Shown one piece after another: positions 1-7,080 of a stretch of 33,527 nt of DNA. The translations under genes and the position numbers were made by a program. Under the pieces are notes generated by a model. That model was not told the origin of the DNA. It did no database searches and saw only the letters and a list, made by a program, of their open reading frames with translations. The stretch comes from CAYVCG01 sp964449985. GTDB taxonomy: Bacteria; Bacillota; Clostridia; Lachnospirales; WRAX01. The stretch spans positions 1 through 33,527 of the forward strand of contig CAYVCG010000016.1 of the NCBI GenBank assembly GCA_964449985.1. The letters run 5' to 3'. Each line of letters opens with the position of its first letter. Position 1 is the first letter of the stretch.

Positions 1-1
1 G

Positions 2-229
2 GAAATTAGGCTTTTTGAGGATGAACGCCAAAGGGAAACTGAAAAATACCGAGAAGCTATGCGCCGTATGGCAAATTTTATTTATGAGAAGTACACTGAA
101 AAACAATTGTGGAGAAAACTATGCGGGCCCATGAGATCACCATGCGCAGATACTTGCAGTTGTCCTTGTGTTTATGGTATGGCGTGGTCACGAAAAGTAA
201 AGGAGCGCGAAATGCTTGAAAGAAAATGA
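2..229 (+). CDS. Hypothetical early phage protein, 5' end outside window
   Basis: The frame is open from the first bases to a TGA at 227-229, giving 75 residues with no start in view, so the N-terminus lies upstream. The visible part is a charged helix rich in Glu, Arg and Lys, followed by a short Cys cluster (Cys-Ala-Asp-Thr-Cys-Ser-Cys-Pro-Cys) that could bind a metal. I do not recognise the family. The next gene starts inside its last codons, as is usual for tightly packed phage early genes. No function can be given. Confidence 0.5.
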   Translation, partial: EIRLFEDERQRETEKYREAMRRMANFIYEKYTEKQLWRKLCGPMRSPCADTCSCPCVYGMAWSRKVKEREMLERK

Positions 230-407
230 CCTTAATTTTTATGAAAACCTTTTATGCGCCATAGCCGATGGGGAAGATGACGCATTCGAGTGCGATAAGT
301 GCGGTGGTATATACCGAGCTGGCTGGTTTGGCGGGGCGTGCCCGTATTGTGAGGTAAGCCACGATAGCGCAATTATATTTAAGGAGGCCACTCATGAATC
401 TCTATGA
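216..407 (+). CDS. Small zinc-ribbon-like phage protein
   Basis: A 63-residue protein starting at TTG 216, with an AGGAG at 201-205; no in-frame ATG is available nearby. It has two CxxC knuckles (Cys-Asp-Lys-Cys near residue 26 and Cys-Pro-Tyr-Cys near residue 42) separated by a Gly/Trp-rich stretch, the look of a single zinc ribbon. Such mini zinc-ribbon proteins are common in phage early regions and usually lack a known role. It overlaps the previous frame by 14 nt and the next gene by 14 nt, so it is translated as part of one operon. Function unknown. Confidence 0.6.
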   Translation: MKENDLNFYENLLCAIADGEDDAFECDKCGGIYRAGWFGGACPYCEVSHDSAIIFKEATHESL

Positions 408-657
408 TTCTGATAATGACCAATACGAAATAAGAGACCAATTATCGCTTAATGAGCATCTAAAGTATAATCGCCCTATCCAAACTGACAAGGAGGTATT
501 TGACTGTCCGCTATGTGGCGGTCTGGCCGAGTTGACACAATGCAGAATTGGCGGCGTTAGTTTCGGGGTAAGGTGCAAAAATATAAACTGTGGGGTTGGC
601 GCATTTGCTTTTTCATCAAGGAAAGAAGCGTTGAAAGCTTGGAATAAAAGGGTGTAG
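394..657 (+). CDS. Lar-like restriction alleviation family zinc-ribbon protein
   Basis: An 87-residue protein with a strong AAGGAGG seven bases before the ATG. The C-terminal half has the Lar/DUF-type pattern: Cys-Pro-Leu-Cys-Gly-Gly near residue 38, a second Cys pair (Cys-Lys-Asn-Ile-Asn-Cys-Gly), then a conserved tail in which a helix ends in Ala-Trp-Asn-Lys-Arg. The Rac-prophage Lar protein modulates host type I restriction, but most phage members have no tested activity. Placement among early genes fits a host-takeover or anti-restriction role. The family assignment is from motif layout; the function is inferred. Confidence 0.6.
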   Translation: MNLYDSDNDQYEIRDQLSLNEHLKYNRPIQTDKEVFDCPLCGGLAELTQCRIGGVSFGVRCKNINCGVGAFAFSSRKEALKAWNKRV

Positions 658-688
658 AAATCGGCAAGAAAGGAATGGATAATTAATT

Positions 689-1405
689 ATGAGACCATTA
701 TATGAACCAAGCGGCAGGGCAAAAGAATATGGCGATTATGCGGTAAATATCTATACAGGCTGTCCTCATCGTTGCTATTATTGTTTTGCGCCTAATGTAT
801 TACATGGAGAGAGAGAAACGTTCCATAGCATAGTTGAGCCAAGAAAAGGTATTGTGGAAGCGTTGGAAAACCAAATTAAAAATGAACAGTTAACAGGCAA
901 ACTAATACATCTTTGTTTTACTTGTGACCCATACCCAAAAGGGTATGATACAAGTGTGACAAGGTTGATTTTAGAGGTTATAAGGTCAAGTGGTAACAAT
1001 GTGCAAATATTGACTAAAAATGGGACGGAAGCAATACGCGATTTTGATTTACTTACAAAAGATGATTGGTTTGGCGTTACTTATTCAGGTGGTGTAATTG
1101 AGGATGAGCCAAATGCTGAAAGCTGGGACAAAAGGTTATTGTCTTTAGGAATTGCAAAAAGCAAAAATATTAACACTTGGGTATCTTGTGAGCCTGTACT
1201 TAACGCAGAAAATATTTATAGTCTAATTGAAAATGGTGGGTATATTGATAAGTTTAAAATCGGCAAACTGAATTATTATCCATCTAACATAAATTGGGCA
1301 GAATTTGGCAGTTGTTGCGAAAAACTTTGTATTAAGCATGGTAGAAATTATTATATAAAACAAGGATTACGAGAAGCTATGCAAAACCAAAAGAAATACG
1401 TGTGA
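689..1405 (+). CDS. Radical SAM protein, spore photoproduct lyase-like
   Basis: A 238-residue protein with the radical SAM 4Fe-4S motif C-x3-C-x2-C at Cys25, Cys29 and Cys32 (Cys-Pro-His-Arg-Cys-Tyr-Tyr-Cys). A Thr-Cys-Asp-Pro-Tyr-Pro segment and a later Ser-Cys-Glu-Pro-Val-Leu strand are typical of the SplB-like radical SAM group found in phages and bacteria. Enzymes of this fold cleave S-adenosylmethionine to start radical chemistry; the substrate here is unknown. The SplB resemblance makes nucleic acid repair or modification a guess only. It lacks a C-terminal extra domain. The AAAGGA site lies about 14 nt from the ATG, longer than usual. Confidence 0.8.
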   Translation: MRPLYEPSGRAKEYGDYAVNIYTGCPHRCYYCFAPNVLHGERETFHSIVEPRKGIVEALENQIKNEQLTGKLIHLCFTCDPYPKGYDTSVTRLILEVIRSSGNNVQILTKNGTEAIRDFDLLTKDDWFGVTYSGGVIEDEPNAESWDKRLLSLGIAKSKNINTWVSCEPVLNAENIYSLIENGGYIDKFKIGKLNYYPSNINWAEFGSCCEKLCIKHGRNYYIKQGLREAMQNQKKYV

Positions 1406-1461
1406 GAATCACGCAATATGGGTTGCGGACGGTATGAGAGACGAGTGAAGGAGTGAGTGAT

Positions 1462-1881
1462 ATGAGGTTGACTAAACGTGAAGGCAAAGACTATTACTAC
1501 CCAAAATGCTTTAAAGAACCGTGTTTCGGAGGGGGCTGCAATGATGAGTTTTGTCATTATGAGTTTTGCAAACGTCTAGGTGAGTACGAAGACGCTTGCT
1601 ATACCGAGGGCGACACTGAAATCCTAACCCCTGCGGACATTGCGGAATTATTGCGCAAGGGTTATGAACAATTAGACCAGTTGCGCCGGGAGAATGAGGG
1701 GTTGAGGGAACTGGTGAGATTGGCGGTTAATGACTTATGGAGATTGTCTGATTGTTTGGTGTGCAGCACGCAATGTGGTCAAGAACCAGGTTATAAGAGA
1801 AAGTGCCTTGCGGGTGGCGGTCATTACAAATGGCAACACGCAGACCGTGCCGCAGAATTGGGGGTTGAGATTGATGGATAG
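1462..1881 (+). CDS. Hypothetical phage protein with YED...LTPADIA motif
   Basis: I place the start at ATG 1462, because AAGGAG at 1448-1453 is eight bases before it; the in-frame GTG at 1453 would sit on top of that site. The 139 residues begin with a Cys-rich part (at least five Cys) and continue with a Leu-Gly-Glu-Tyr-Glu-Asp segment, then Leu-Thr-Pro-Ala-Asp-Ile-Ala and a short coiled coil. The Tyr-Glu-Asp/Leu-Thr-Pro motif recurs in the next gene and in many small Firmicute phage proteins of unknown function. A second Cys group (Cys-Leu-Val-Cys, Cys-Gly, Cys-Leu) lies near the C-terminus and may bind zinc. Confidence 0.65.
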   Translation: MRLTKREGKDYYYPKCFKEPCFGGGCNDEFCHYEFCKRLGEYEDACYTEGDTEILTPADIAELLRKGYEQLDQLRRENEGLRELVRLAVNDLWRLSDCLVCSTQCGQEPGYKRKCLAGGGHYKWQHADRAAELGVEIDG

Positions 1882-2245
1882 GTTGACAATTTACAAAGAT
1901 GAAGTGCTTAGTGAAGTTTTACTGAATTTTGAAAATGCGCTGGAGATATACGATAGATTATCTCAATACGAAGACACAGGCTTAACCCCTGCCGAGATTG
2001 CGGGACTGGAACAGGCGAGACAGGAGGGGCGGCTGGCGATTGTTCCCGAAATGGATATAAGCCAGATGAACGATGTATTAGAGCCAATCAAACTAAAATC
2101 GGCTCTTGATAGCGAGTTAATGAAGCTTGAATTTCGTAAAGAAAATAAACCGAAAGATGTTAGCATTTTAGACTACACAATTATTTATGCCCTTCATAAA
2201 TGCCTTACACTGGCAGCCGCCGAGGATGCGTTGAAGAAAGAGTAA
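1874..2245 (+). CDS. Hypothetical phage protein with YEDTGLTPAEIA motif
   Basis: The start is placed at ATG 1874, overlapping the end of the preceding gene by 8 nt, which gives 123 residues. A longer frame upstream would be buried in the neighbour. The N-terminus contains Arg-Leu-Ser-Gln-Tyr-Glu-Asp-Thr-Gly-Leu-Thr-Pro, the same module as in the preceding protein, followed by a polar helix. The rest is mostly helical and acidic or basic, with no catalytic motif I recognise. It probably belongs to the early operon with its neighbours. Function unknown. Confidence 0.6.
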   Translation: MDRLTIYKDEVLSEVLLNFENALEIYDRLSQYEDTGLTPAEIAGLEQARQEGRLAIVPEMDISQMNDVLEPIKLKSALDSELMKLEFRKENKPKDVSILDYTIIYALHKCLTLAAAEDALKKE

Positions 2246-2259
2246 GAAAGGAAACCAAC

Positions 2260-2922
2260 ATGCCAAGATATAATGTAAATTACAATGGTCGATGGGCTTG
2301 TTTTTCATCAGTGTGCAATAGGTTTATCACAAAATTTATGGACAGAGACGGTTACGAAACATGGCGACAAATTGAATACGGGATAGTAAGTTATATTCCC
2401 GCTGAACAATGTAACCTTATTCCCATAGAGCAAGCAGTTAGTATTATTAGAATGTATAGCTCTTATGATGAGGCGTTGGAGGAACTGCTTGGATGTGGCT
2501 TGAAAGAGGATGAGTGCAAGCAATTGCTGAAAGAGCGAGGATGCGTTGAAGGGGGCAGAAAAGCGGTGAATGAGATTGAAAAAGCATTATTCGAATGCGA
2601 ACATTGGATAGCCAATAGCATGTGGCATATGTCTACAGATACAATTAAAACGATTGTATCTGCCCTAAAACAAATGCAAGAGCAAAACAAGCCAATAGAC
2701 GCGCAGACATTCAACAAAATGCGCGGCGAAGCGGTTTGGTGTGAGCCCTTTGAGAGCCCCGAATTACGCCCCGGATGGTACATTATAAACGATAGGGGCA
2801 TAGCCGTAAATCAATATGGAGAGCGTTTATATACAGTTCAATGCGGAGTGTCTTTTAATGCTTATCATTACAAACCAGACCAACACAACACAACAAAACA
2901 GACGGAGAGCCAGGCAGTGTAG
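2260..2922 (+). CDS. Hypothetical phage protein, probably two small domains
   Basis: ATG 2260 is preferred because an AAAGGA lies eight bases upstream and the longer in-frame extension would overlap the previous gene. The 220 residues look like two parts. An N-terminal half contains Tyr-Asp-Glu-Ala-Leu-Glu-Glu-Leu-Leu and a helical Cys/Glu region. A C-terminal half around residues 145-215 is rich in Trp, Tyr and Gly strands, of the kind seen in small phage proteins that start with a Met-Arg-Gly-Glu element. Family and function are not recognised. It closes the early block before the late regulator. Confidence 0.6.
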   Translation: MPRYNVNYNGRWACFSSVCNRFITKFMDRDGYETWRQIEYGIVSYIPAEQCNLIPIEQAVSIIRMYSSYDEALEELLGCGLKEDECKQLLKERGCVEGGRKAVNEIEKALFECEHWIANSMWHMSTDTIKTIVSALKQMQEQNKPIDAQTFNKMRGEAVWCEPFESPELRPGWYIINDRGIAVNQYGERLYTVQCGVSFNAYHYKPDQHNTTKQTESQAV

Positions 2923-2975
2923 GGTATTGAGTATTGGACGAATGAGGAATAAAATCATGCTAGGGGGAGAATGGA

Positions 2976-3413
2976 TTGCGAATTCCACCAGAGATATACA
3001 AGCACATAGAATTTGAACTACATATGTACCAAGCAAATAAGGACACCTTGAAAATGGAGTTGGAAAGGATTTTGGAAGAAAGCCCACCAAGCCATGACGG
3101 CCAACCCGGTTCTAATAAAATTGGCAATCCTACCGAAAGTAAGGCTATAAGCCGAATATGTTCAGCCAGCATCGTTACGCTGGAAAAGCATATTAACGCT
3201 ATAGAAAGCGTTTTAAAGCCCCTAAGCGAAACCCATAAAAAGCTCTTTGAAGAATACTACATTCGAAAAAGAAAAAACAAAATCATCTTAAGCAATGAAT
3301 TAAATATTTCGTTAGAAACTTTCAAAAGGTATAGAAGGGCTATTATATACGGCGTTGGGTACACTTTAGGATGGATATGCTCGGAAATTGCGTATGACCT
3401 AAAATTGACCTAA
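2976..3413 (+). CDS. ArpU/RinA-type phage late transcriptional regulator
   Basis: A 145-residue protein starting at TTG 2976, with an excellent AGGGGGAG six bases upstream. The N-terminal two thirds are helical (residues about 10-95). The C-terminal part has the pattern of a sigma-region-4-like helix-turn-helix: Lys-Leu-Phe-Glu-Glu-Tyr-Tyr, then Leu-Asn-Ile-Ser-Leu-Glu-Thr-Phe-Lys-Arg-Tyr-Arg-Arg. ArpU and RinA proteins of Gram-positive phages activate the packaging and late genes, and they sit directly upstream of the terminase module as here. Its last codons are also the first two TGACC repeats of a promoter-like array, so it may control its own downstream region. Family call by layout and motif; target inferred. 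Confidence 0.75.
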   Translation: MRIPPEIYKHIEFELHMYQANKDTLKMELERILEESPPSHDGQPGSNKIGNPTESKAISRICSASIVTLEKHINAIESVLKPLSETHKKLFEEYYIRKRKNKIILSNELNISLETFKRYRRAIIYGVGYTLGWICSEIAYDLKLT

Positions 3414-3441
3414 AAAACTATTGTTTTGATGTTAGTATGAT
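3395..3441 (+). promoter_or_regulatory. Repeat-plus-minus-10 module, copy 1 (probable activator-dependent promoter)
   Basis: Two TGACCTAAAA direct repeats lie at 3395-3404 and 3406-3415, exactly 11 bp apart, inside and across the stop codon of the ArpU/RinA-like gene. The second TGACC ends 22 nt before a TAGTAT (3433-3438), and TATGAT at 3436-3441 is an alternative minus-10. There is no TTGACA at the normal 17-bp spacing, which suggests an activator replaces minus-35 contacts. The same pattern recurs at 4192-4235. Binding by the upstream gene product is inferred. Confidence 0.5.
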
Positions 3442-3450
3442 ATTAGGCAA

Positions 3451-3480
3451 GCAGGGATTATTTTTATCTCTGCTTTTTTA
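3451..3480 (+). terminator. Rho-independent terminator-like hairpin
   Basis: An 8-bp stem (GCAGGGAT with ATCTCTGC, one G-U pair) encloses a 7-nt loop and is followed by six T residues at 3474-3479. It stands only about ten bases past the expected start of a transcript from the repeat module just upstream, so it would act either as the end of the early operon or as an attenuator. Confidence 0.7.
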
Positions 3481-3504
3481 TATGTAAAAAAAGGAGGTTT
3501 TTCA

Positions 3505-4053
3505 GTGAATACCGTGGAAACTATTCGGGACATGAACAAAGTGCGGGATATGCAAAACTATTTAAAAGCTAGAAGCGAAAGGAATTATGTTATGTTCGTA
3601 TTCCAGCTTTATATCCCAATTAGGATTTCTGATATTTTAAAGTTAAAGGTAAGGGATGTTAGAGGAAAGAATCATATTTACAAAAGAGAGCAGAAAACCG
3701 GCAAAGAGCAAAGGTTTATTATCAATAATGAGATTAAAAAAATTATTGATAATTATATCCAGGGTAAAGAGGACTATGAATTTTTGTTTAAATCTCAAAA
3801 AGGTACTAATAAAGCAATTGAAAGAGAAAGGGCGTATTCTATTTTGAGGGAAGCCGGGGAGGCGGTCGGCATTCCGGGCGTTGGCGCACATACCCCAAGA
3901 AAAACATTTGGCTATTTCCATTATTTAAAGTATCATGATCTGGTTGCTTTAAAGGAGATATTTAACCATTCTGATATATCCGTAACAAGAAGGTATATCG
4001 GTTTAAATCAAGATATTAAAGATAAACAGGTTATGAGCATGTCTTTTATTTAA
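3505..4053 (+). CDS. Tyrosine recombinase, catalytic domain only
   Basis: A 182-residue protein starting at GTG 3505 with AAGGAGG at 3491-3497. All residues of the tyrosine recombinase active site can be placed: Arg40 (box I), a hairpin Lys at 64 or 67, His129-x-x-Arg132, His155 and nucleophile Tyr164. It is about half the length of a typical phage integrase and lacks both the arm-binding and the core-binding (SAM-like) N-terminal domains. Similar short recombinases sit near the terminase genes of other Firmicute phages. It is therefore unlikely to be the sole integrase of this prophage, which would be expected at the left end outside the window. Possible roles are genome dimer resolution or an accessory function. 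It is flanked by two similar regulatory modules. Confidence 0.85.
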   Translation: MNTVETIRDMNKVRDMQNYLKARSERNYVMFVFQLYIPIRISDILKLKVRDVRGKNHIYKREQKTGKEQRFIINNEIKKIIDNYIQGKEDYEFLFKSQKGTNKAIERERAYSILREAGEAVGIPGVGAHTPRKTFGYFHYLKYHDLVALKEIFNHSDISVTRRYIGLNQDIKDKQVMSMSFI

Positions 4054-4191
4054 AAATATAACATATTGGGACAAGGTTATATTTTCTTCATGAATTTTTA
4101 AGATTATTATAGGAAGAAAGTTTTTTTTAATAATGAAACACAATATTAAGATATGTTACATTTTTAGGATTTTAAAAAGATAAATTAAAGT

Positions 4192-4235
4192 TGACCTAAA
4201 GTTGACCTTTTTTAGTATGTTTAAGGTGTTATAAT
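4192..4235 (+). promoter_or_regulatory. Probable late promoter with tandem TGACC activator repeats
   Basis: TGACCTAAAG at 4192-4201 and TGACCTTTTT at 4203-4212 are spaced by 11 bp, followed 22 nt after the last TGACC by a perfect TATAAT at 4230-4235. The shared TTAGTATG element (4212-4219) is also found in copy 1 (3432-3439). No minus-35 box exists at 17 bp. The module precedes the HNH, terminase and head operon, so it is the best candidate for the main late promoter, probably activated by the ArpU/RinA-like protein. Confidence 0.6.
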
Positions 4236-4296
4236 TGTAGTCGGTGACATGACACATGCATTAATGTTATCCTCCTAAGTAATTCTTTTATCTTCG

Positions 4297-4322
4297 GCAA
4301 GGGTTTAGGCTCTTGCTTTTTT
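4297..4322 (+). terminator. Terminator-like hairpin in the late leader
   Basis: GCAAGGGT (4297-4304) pairs with GCTCTTGC (4309-4316) with two G-U pairs and a TTAG loop, followed by six T residues. It lies between the probable late promoter and the HNH gene, about 55 nt after the expected transcript start. It may end read-through from upstream or act as an attenuator of the late transcript. The G-U pairs make it weaker than an average terminator. Confidence 0.5.
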
Positions 4323-4333
4323 GTTTGGTGGTG

Positions 4334-4741
4334 ATGGTAATTCTTAAGAGTTGTAAATACTGTTGCAGAATACATGATAGTAAATATAACTGTGGCAAGC
4401 AGCCTGTTCGTAAGAAGCATGGTAACAACAAAGATAAATTTCGTTGGACTAAAGTATGGCAAAGCAAGCGTGAAGAAATTAAACAAAGGGATTTATATCT
4501 ATGCCAGATATGCATAAGAAACTTATTCGACACACGTAACCGCTATGAAAGGGACACGCTTGAGGTCCATCATGCTATATCTTTGGAACAGGACTTTGAT
4601 AAAAGATTAGATAATGATAATTTAATAACGCTTTGTGCTAGACATCACGAGATGTCGGAGCGAAATGAAATTCCATTAAAAACCATTTTAGACATAATTT
4701 TAGAGCAAAATAGGGATATGCATCCCCCCGAGGGGGTCTAA
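4334..4741 (+). CDS. Phage HNH endonuclease (packaging-associated)
   Basis: ATG 4334 is chosen over an in-frame TTG at 4313, which lies in a terminator-like hairpin; this gives 135 residues. The HNH core is clear: Cys57-x-x-Cys60, Leu-Glu-Val-His-His at 77-80, Asp-Asn-Leu-Ile-Thr-Leu with Asn96, and Cys101-x-x-His-His at 104-105. An N-terminal Cys group (Cys7, Cys10, Cys11, Cys20) may form a second zinc knuckle. HNH proteins next to terminase genes are known parts of cos-phage packaging machines, where they act with the large terminase in end maturation. First gene of the packaging operon, directly before the probable cos region. Its last codons form a C6/G5 hairpin. Confidence 0.9.
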   Translation: MVILKSCKYCCRIHDSKYNCGKQPVRKKHGNNKDKFRWTKVWQSKREEIKQRDLYLCQICIRNLFDTRNRYERDTLEVHHAISLEQDFDKRLDNDNLITLCARHHEMSERNEIPLKTILDIILEQNRDMHPPEGV

Positions 4742-4826
4742 CCCTAAAAATGCCGTTTCTCAACACCACGTATCAATCTGAACGCATAAAAATATCCCAA
4801 AACCGATTTGAGAGGAGGTAAGCGGA
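4724..4826 (+). other. Candidate cos (packaging) region
   Basis: Between the HNH and small terminase genes lies a short non-coding stretch that begins with a run of six C and five G (4724-4736) overlapping the end of the HNH gene. It continues without further hairpins to the GGAGG of the small terminase gene. In many Firmicute cos phages the cohesive-end site is between an HNH gene and the small terminase gene. The nick positions cannot be seen from sequence alone. Confidence 0.35.
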
Positions 4827-5378
4827 ATGTCAAGACCACCAAAACCGTTTGTAGTTTTGTCAAGTGAGAAGAAATCGCATAGGACAAAAGCTGAATTAAA
4901 GCAGCGAAAATTAGGCGAGGAATCACTTGCAACAGGAAAAGCGATAAGGGCCCGTCCGGAAGTGCGAGGCAACCCGATTGCATATAAAGAATTTAGAAGG
5001 ATTAATACTCTGCTCTGTGCGTTAGAAAAAAACGATGCCATTTATGAAACGGTGATCAATCGATATTGCATTATTTATGCTGAGTGTTTTGACTTTGAAG
5101 AAAAAAGAGAAACGTTTTATCAGGGTATTCAGGAATTGGAGGCAGACAAGGAAAAGCTTATTGATAACCAAGAAATGTCTTTAAGTGTTTATTACAAGCT
5201 AAAGCATAATTTGCAAACCACAATCATAAATCTTGACCGGCAAATACAGGCTAAACGAAAAATGATGCTGGATATTGAGAAGGAAAATGTTATGACGATT
5301 GCCGCCGCTTTAAGGAGCATACCAAAAAAAGAGGATAAGTCTTCCAACAAATTACTGGAGGCTCTTGGTGGGGATTAA
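4827..5378 (+). CDS. terS: Terminase small subunit (P27-like)
   Basis: A 183-residue protein with a GAGGAGGT ribosome site just upstream. The N-terminal 40 residues are basic and Lys-rich, followed by helices (residues about 55-170) and a coiled coil rich in Lys and Glu, as in P27-family small terminases. These proteins bind the packaging site and recruit the large subunit. The assignment is supported by position immediately before the large terminase, with which it overlaps by 11 nt. Sequence conservation in this family is low, so the call leans on context. Confidence 0.75.
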   Translation: MSRPPKPFVVLSSEKKSHRTKAELKQRKLGEESLATGKAIRARPEVRGNPIAYKEFRRINTLLCALEKNDAIYETVINRYCIIYAECFDFEEKRETFYQGIQELEADKEKLIDNQEMSLSVYYKLKHNLQTTIINLDRQIQAKRKMMLDIEKENVMTIAAALRSIPKKEDKSSNKLLEALGGD

Positions 5379-7062
5379 AGAAAGCAAGGCTTACCATTAT
5401 GCTAAATGGTGCTTAAAGAACGGCAACCGGAAAGTGGGCACATACGTCAAAAAACAAGCTAGAGAGTGGTTAAATATCGCTGATGGAAATAATAATGAAG
5501 CGTATGTTGATGAAAAATCTTATAATAAAATATGCAAAATATTAAAGCTTATGATACATCCTGACTTACAATGTCCGATGTATGATGGGTTGGAGGATTA
5601 TGCTTGGTTTTTAAACACTGCTGTTTTATGCACAAAGTTAAAAAATGACAAGAATAAAGACATTAGATATTACATAACTGCCGTACTCGAGATCGCGCGT
5701 AAGAACTTTAAAACGTTCAATAGCGCGGTTATTTTTATACTCTTGATGCTTACTGATCCGCAATTTTCAAGGTTCTTTTCTGTAGCGCCTGATTTGAAAC
5801 TATCAAGTGAGTTAAAGCTTGCAATCAGAAAGATCATAAAGGTCAGCCCGGCACTTAATGATGATAGATATTTTAAGCTTATGCGCAGTGAAATACGGTG
5901 TTTAATAACGGATAGTGAATACACTCCACTGGCCTATAGTGAGGACAAAATGGACGGTAAACTTGCCACTGCATTTTTAGCCGATGAGGCCGGCGCTATG
6001 GATAGTTACCCTATAGAGGCTATGCGCTCATCCCAAATAACACTTTTTAATAAGCTTGGTATTATTATATCAACACAATACCCCAACGATAACAATGGGA
6101 TGATTGATGAGATAGATATATCCAAAAAAACACTTGATGGACTTATTGACGATAAAAGGCGATTTGCTTTGCTGTATGAGCCTGATGACGAGTTTTTGAC
6201 AGAAGACAAATGGCAAGCTAATGACCTCGTTATCTATCAAAGTAATCCTGTAGCCGTAGCCCACGAGTATATTTTTGATGCAATAAAAGACATGCGCGCA
6301 ATGGCTATTCTTTATGAGAATAAGCGTGAAAACTATCTCTGCAAGCACAACAATATTAAATATAAAGGGCTGGGCGTTGAAGGATATATAGAAATTACAA
6401 AAGTAAGAGAATGCCGCGTTAAAGAGGATTTAGCTTTTTGGGCAGGCAAAAAAGTATACCTTGGTCTTGATTTGTCGCAAACAGATGACAACACTGCTGT
6501 TGCAATGGTGACTGAAAATGAGGGGAAAATATACGGTAAGGTGTGGGGCTTTATCCCCAAGGATAAAAAGGCACTAAAAAACAAAAAAGAGAATGTTGAT
6601 TATAATAGGCTAATACGCCAAGGCTCTTGTTTTGAGTGTGGAGACGAGGTTATAGGGTATGATTTTGTTGAAAGCTTTATACTTGGCCTAGAAAAAAAGT
6701 ACGGTGTTGAGATTGTGCAAGTCGGATATGACCGCATGAACGCTATAAGCACAGTTCAAAAACTAGAAGCCGGCAGTTATGAATGTGTTGAAATCAAGCA
6801 ACATAGCTCTGTTTTGCATATGCCAACAAAGCTTTTAAAGGAATTGGTTTTGAGCAAAATGTTTTGCTATGATGAAAATTTGATGCTTGAAATTAACTTC
6901 CAAAATGCCCGATGCACAGAGGATACAAATTTAAATAAATACGTTAATAAGAAAAAATCATCCGGGAAAGTTGATATGGTTGTGGCGCTTATAAATGCTA
7001 TGTATTTACTGCAGCAAGATATGCTTTATGGTTTGGATGACTTTGCAGTGCAAGTGATTTAG
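5368..7062 (+). CDS. terL: Terminase large subunit
   Basis: About 564 residues. GTG 5368 is preferred over TTG 5365 because GGAGG at 5357-5361 is six bases from it. The ATPase part has a Terminase_1-type Walker A variant (Ala-Arg-Lys-Asn-Phe-Lys-Thr, about residues 110-116) and a Walker B (Ala-Phe-Leu-Ala-Asp-Glu near 202-207). The C-terminal nuclease shows the three acidic positions in Leu-Gly-Leu-Asp-Leu-Ser, Val-Gly-Tyr-Asp-Arg and Lys-Val-Asp-Met-Val. The enzyme pumps DNA into the prohead and cuts concatemers. Length is normal for the family. It is part of the packaging operon, coupled to the small subunit by overlap. Confidence 0.95.
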   Translation: MGIKESKAYHYAKWCLKNGNRKVGTYVKKQAREWLNIADGNNNEAYVDEKSYNKICKILKLMIHPDLQCPMYDGLEDYAWFLNTAVLCTKLKNDKNKDIRYYITAVLEIARKNFKTFNSAVIFILLMLTDPQFSRFFSVAPDLKLSSELKLAIRKIIKVSPALNDDRYFKLMRSEIRCLITDSEYTPLAYSEDKMDGKLATAFLADEAGAMDSYPIEAMRSSQITLFNKLGIIISTQYPNDNNGMIDEIDISKKTLDGLIDDKRRFALLYEPDDEFLTEDKWQANDLVIYQSNPVAVAHEYIFDAIKDMRAMAILYENKRENYLCKHNNIKYKGLGVEGYIEITKVRECRVKEDLAFWAGKKVYLGLDLSQTDDNTAVAMVTENEGKIYGKVWGFIPKDKKALKNKKENVDYNRLIRQGSCFECGDEVIGYDFVESFILGLEKKYGVEIVQVGYDRMNAISTVQKLEAGSYECVEIKQHSSVLHMPTKLLKELVLSKMFCYDENLMLEINFQNARCTEDTNLNKYVNKKKSSGKVDMVVALINAMYLLQQDMLYGLDDFAVQVI

Positions 7063-7080
7063 GTAGGGATGTGAAATGAT

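Noticed and set aside
3405..3441. TTGACC as a normal minus-35 box
   Set aside because: The distance to the minus-10 is 22 nt or more instead of 17, in both copies; an activator site is more likely.
3656..3847. Alternative plus-strand frame of 63 codons
   Set aside because: It is inside the recombinase gene in another frame and lacks a ribosome site.
4229..4533. Minus-strand hydrophobic open frames near the late promoter
   Set aside because: They overlap the late promoter, hairpin and HNH gene, and the composition reflects AT-rich antisense sequence.
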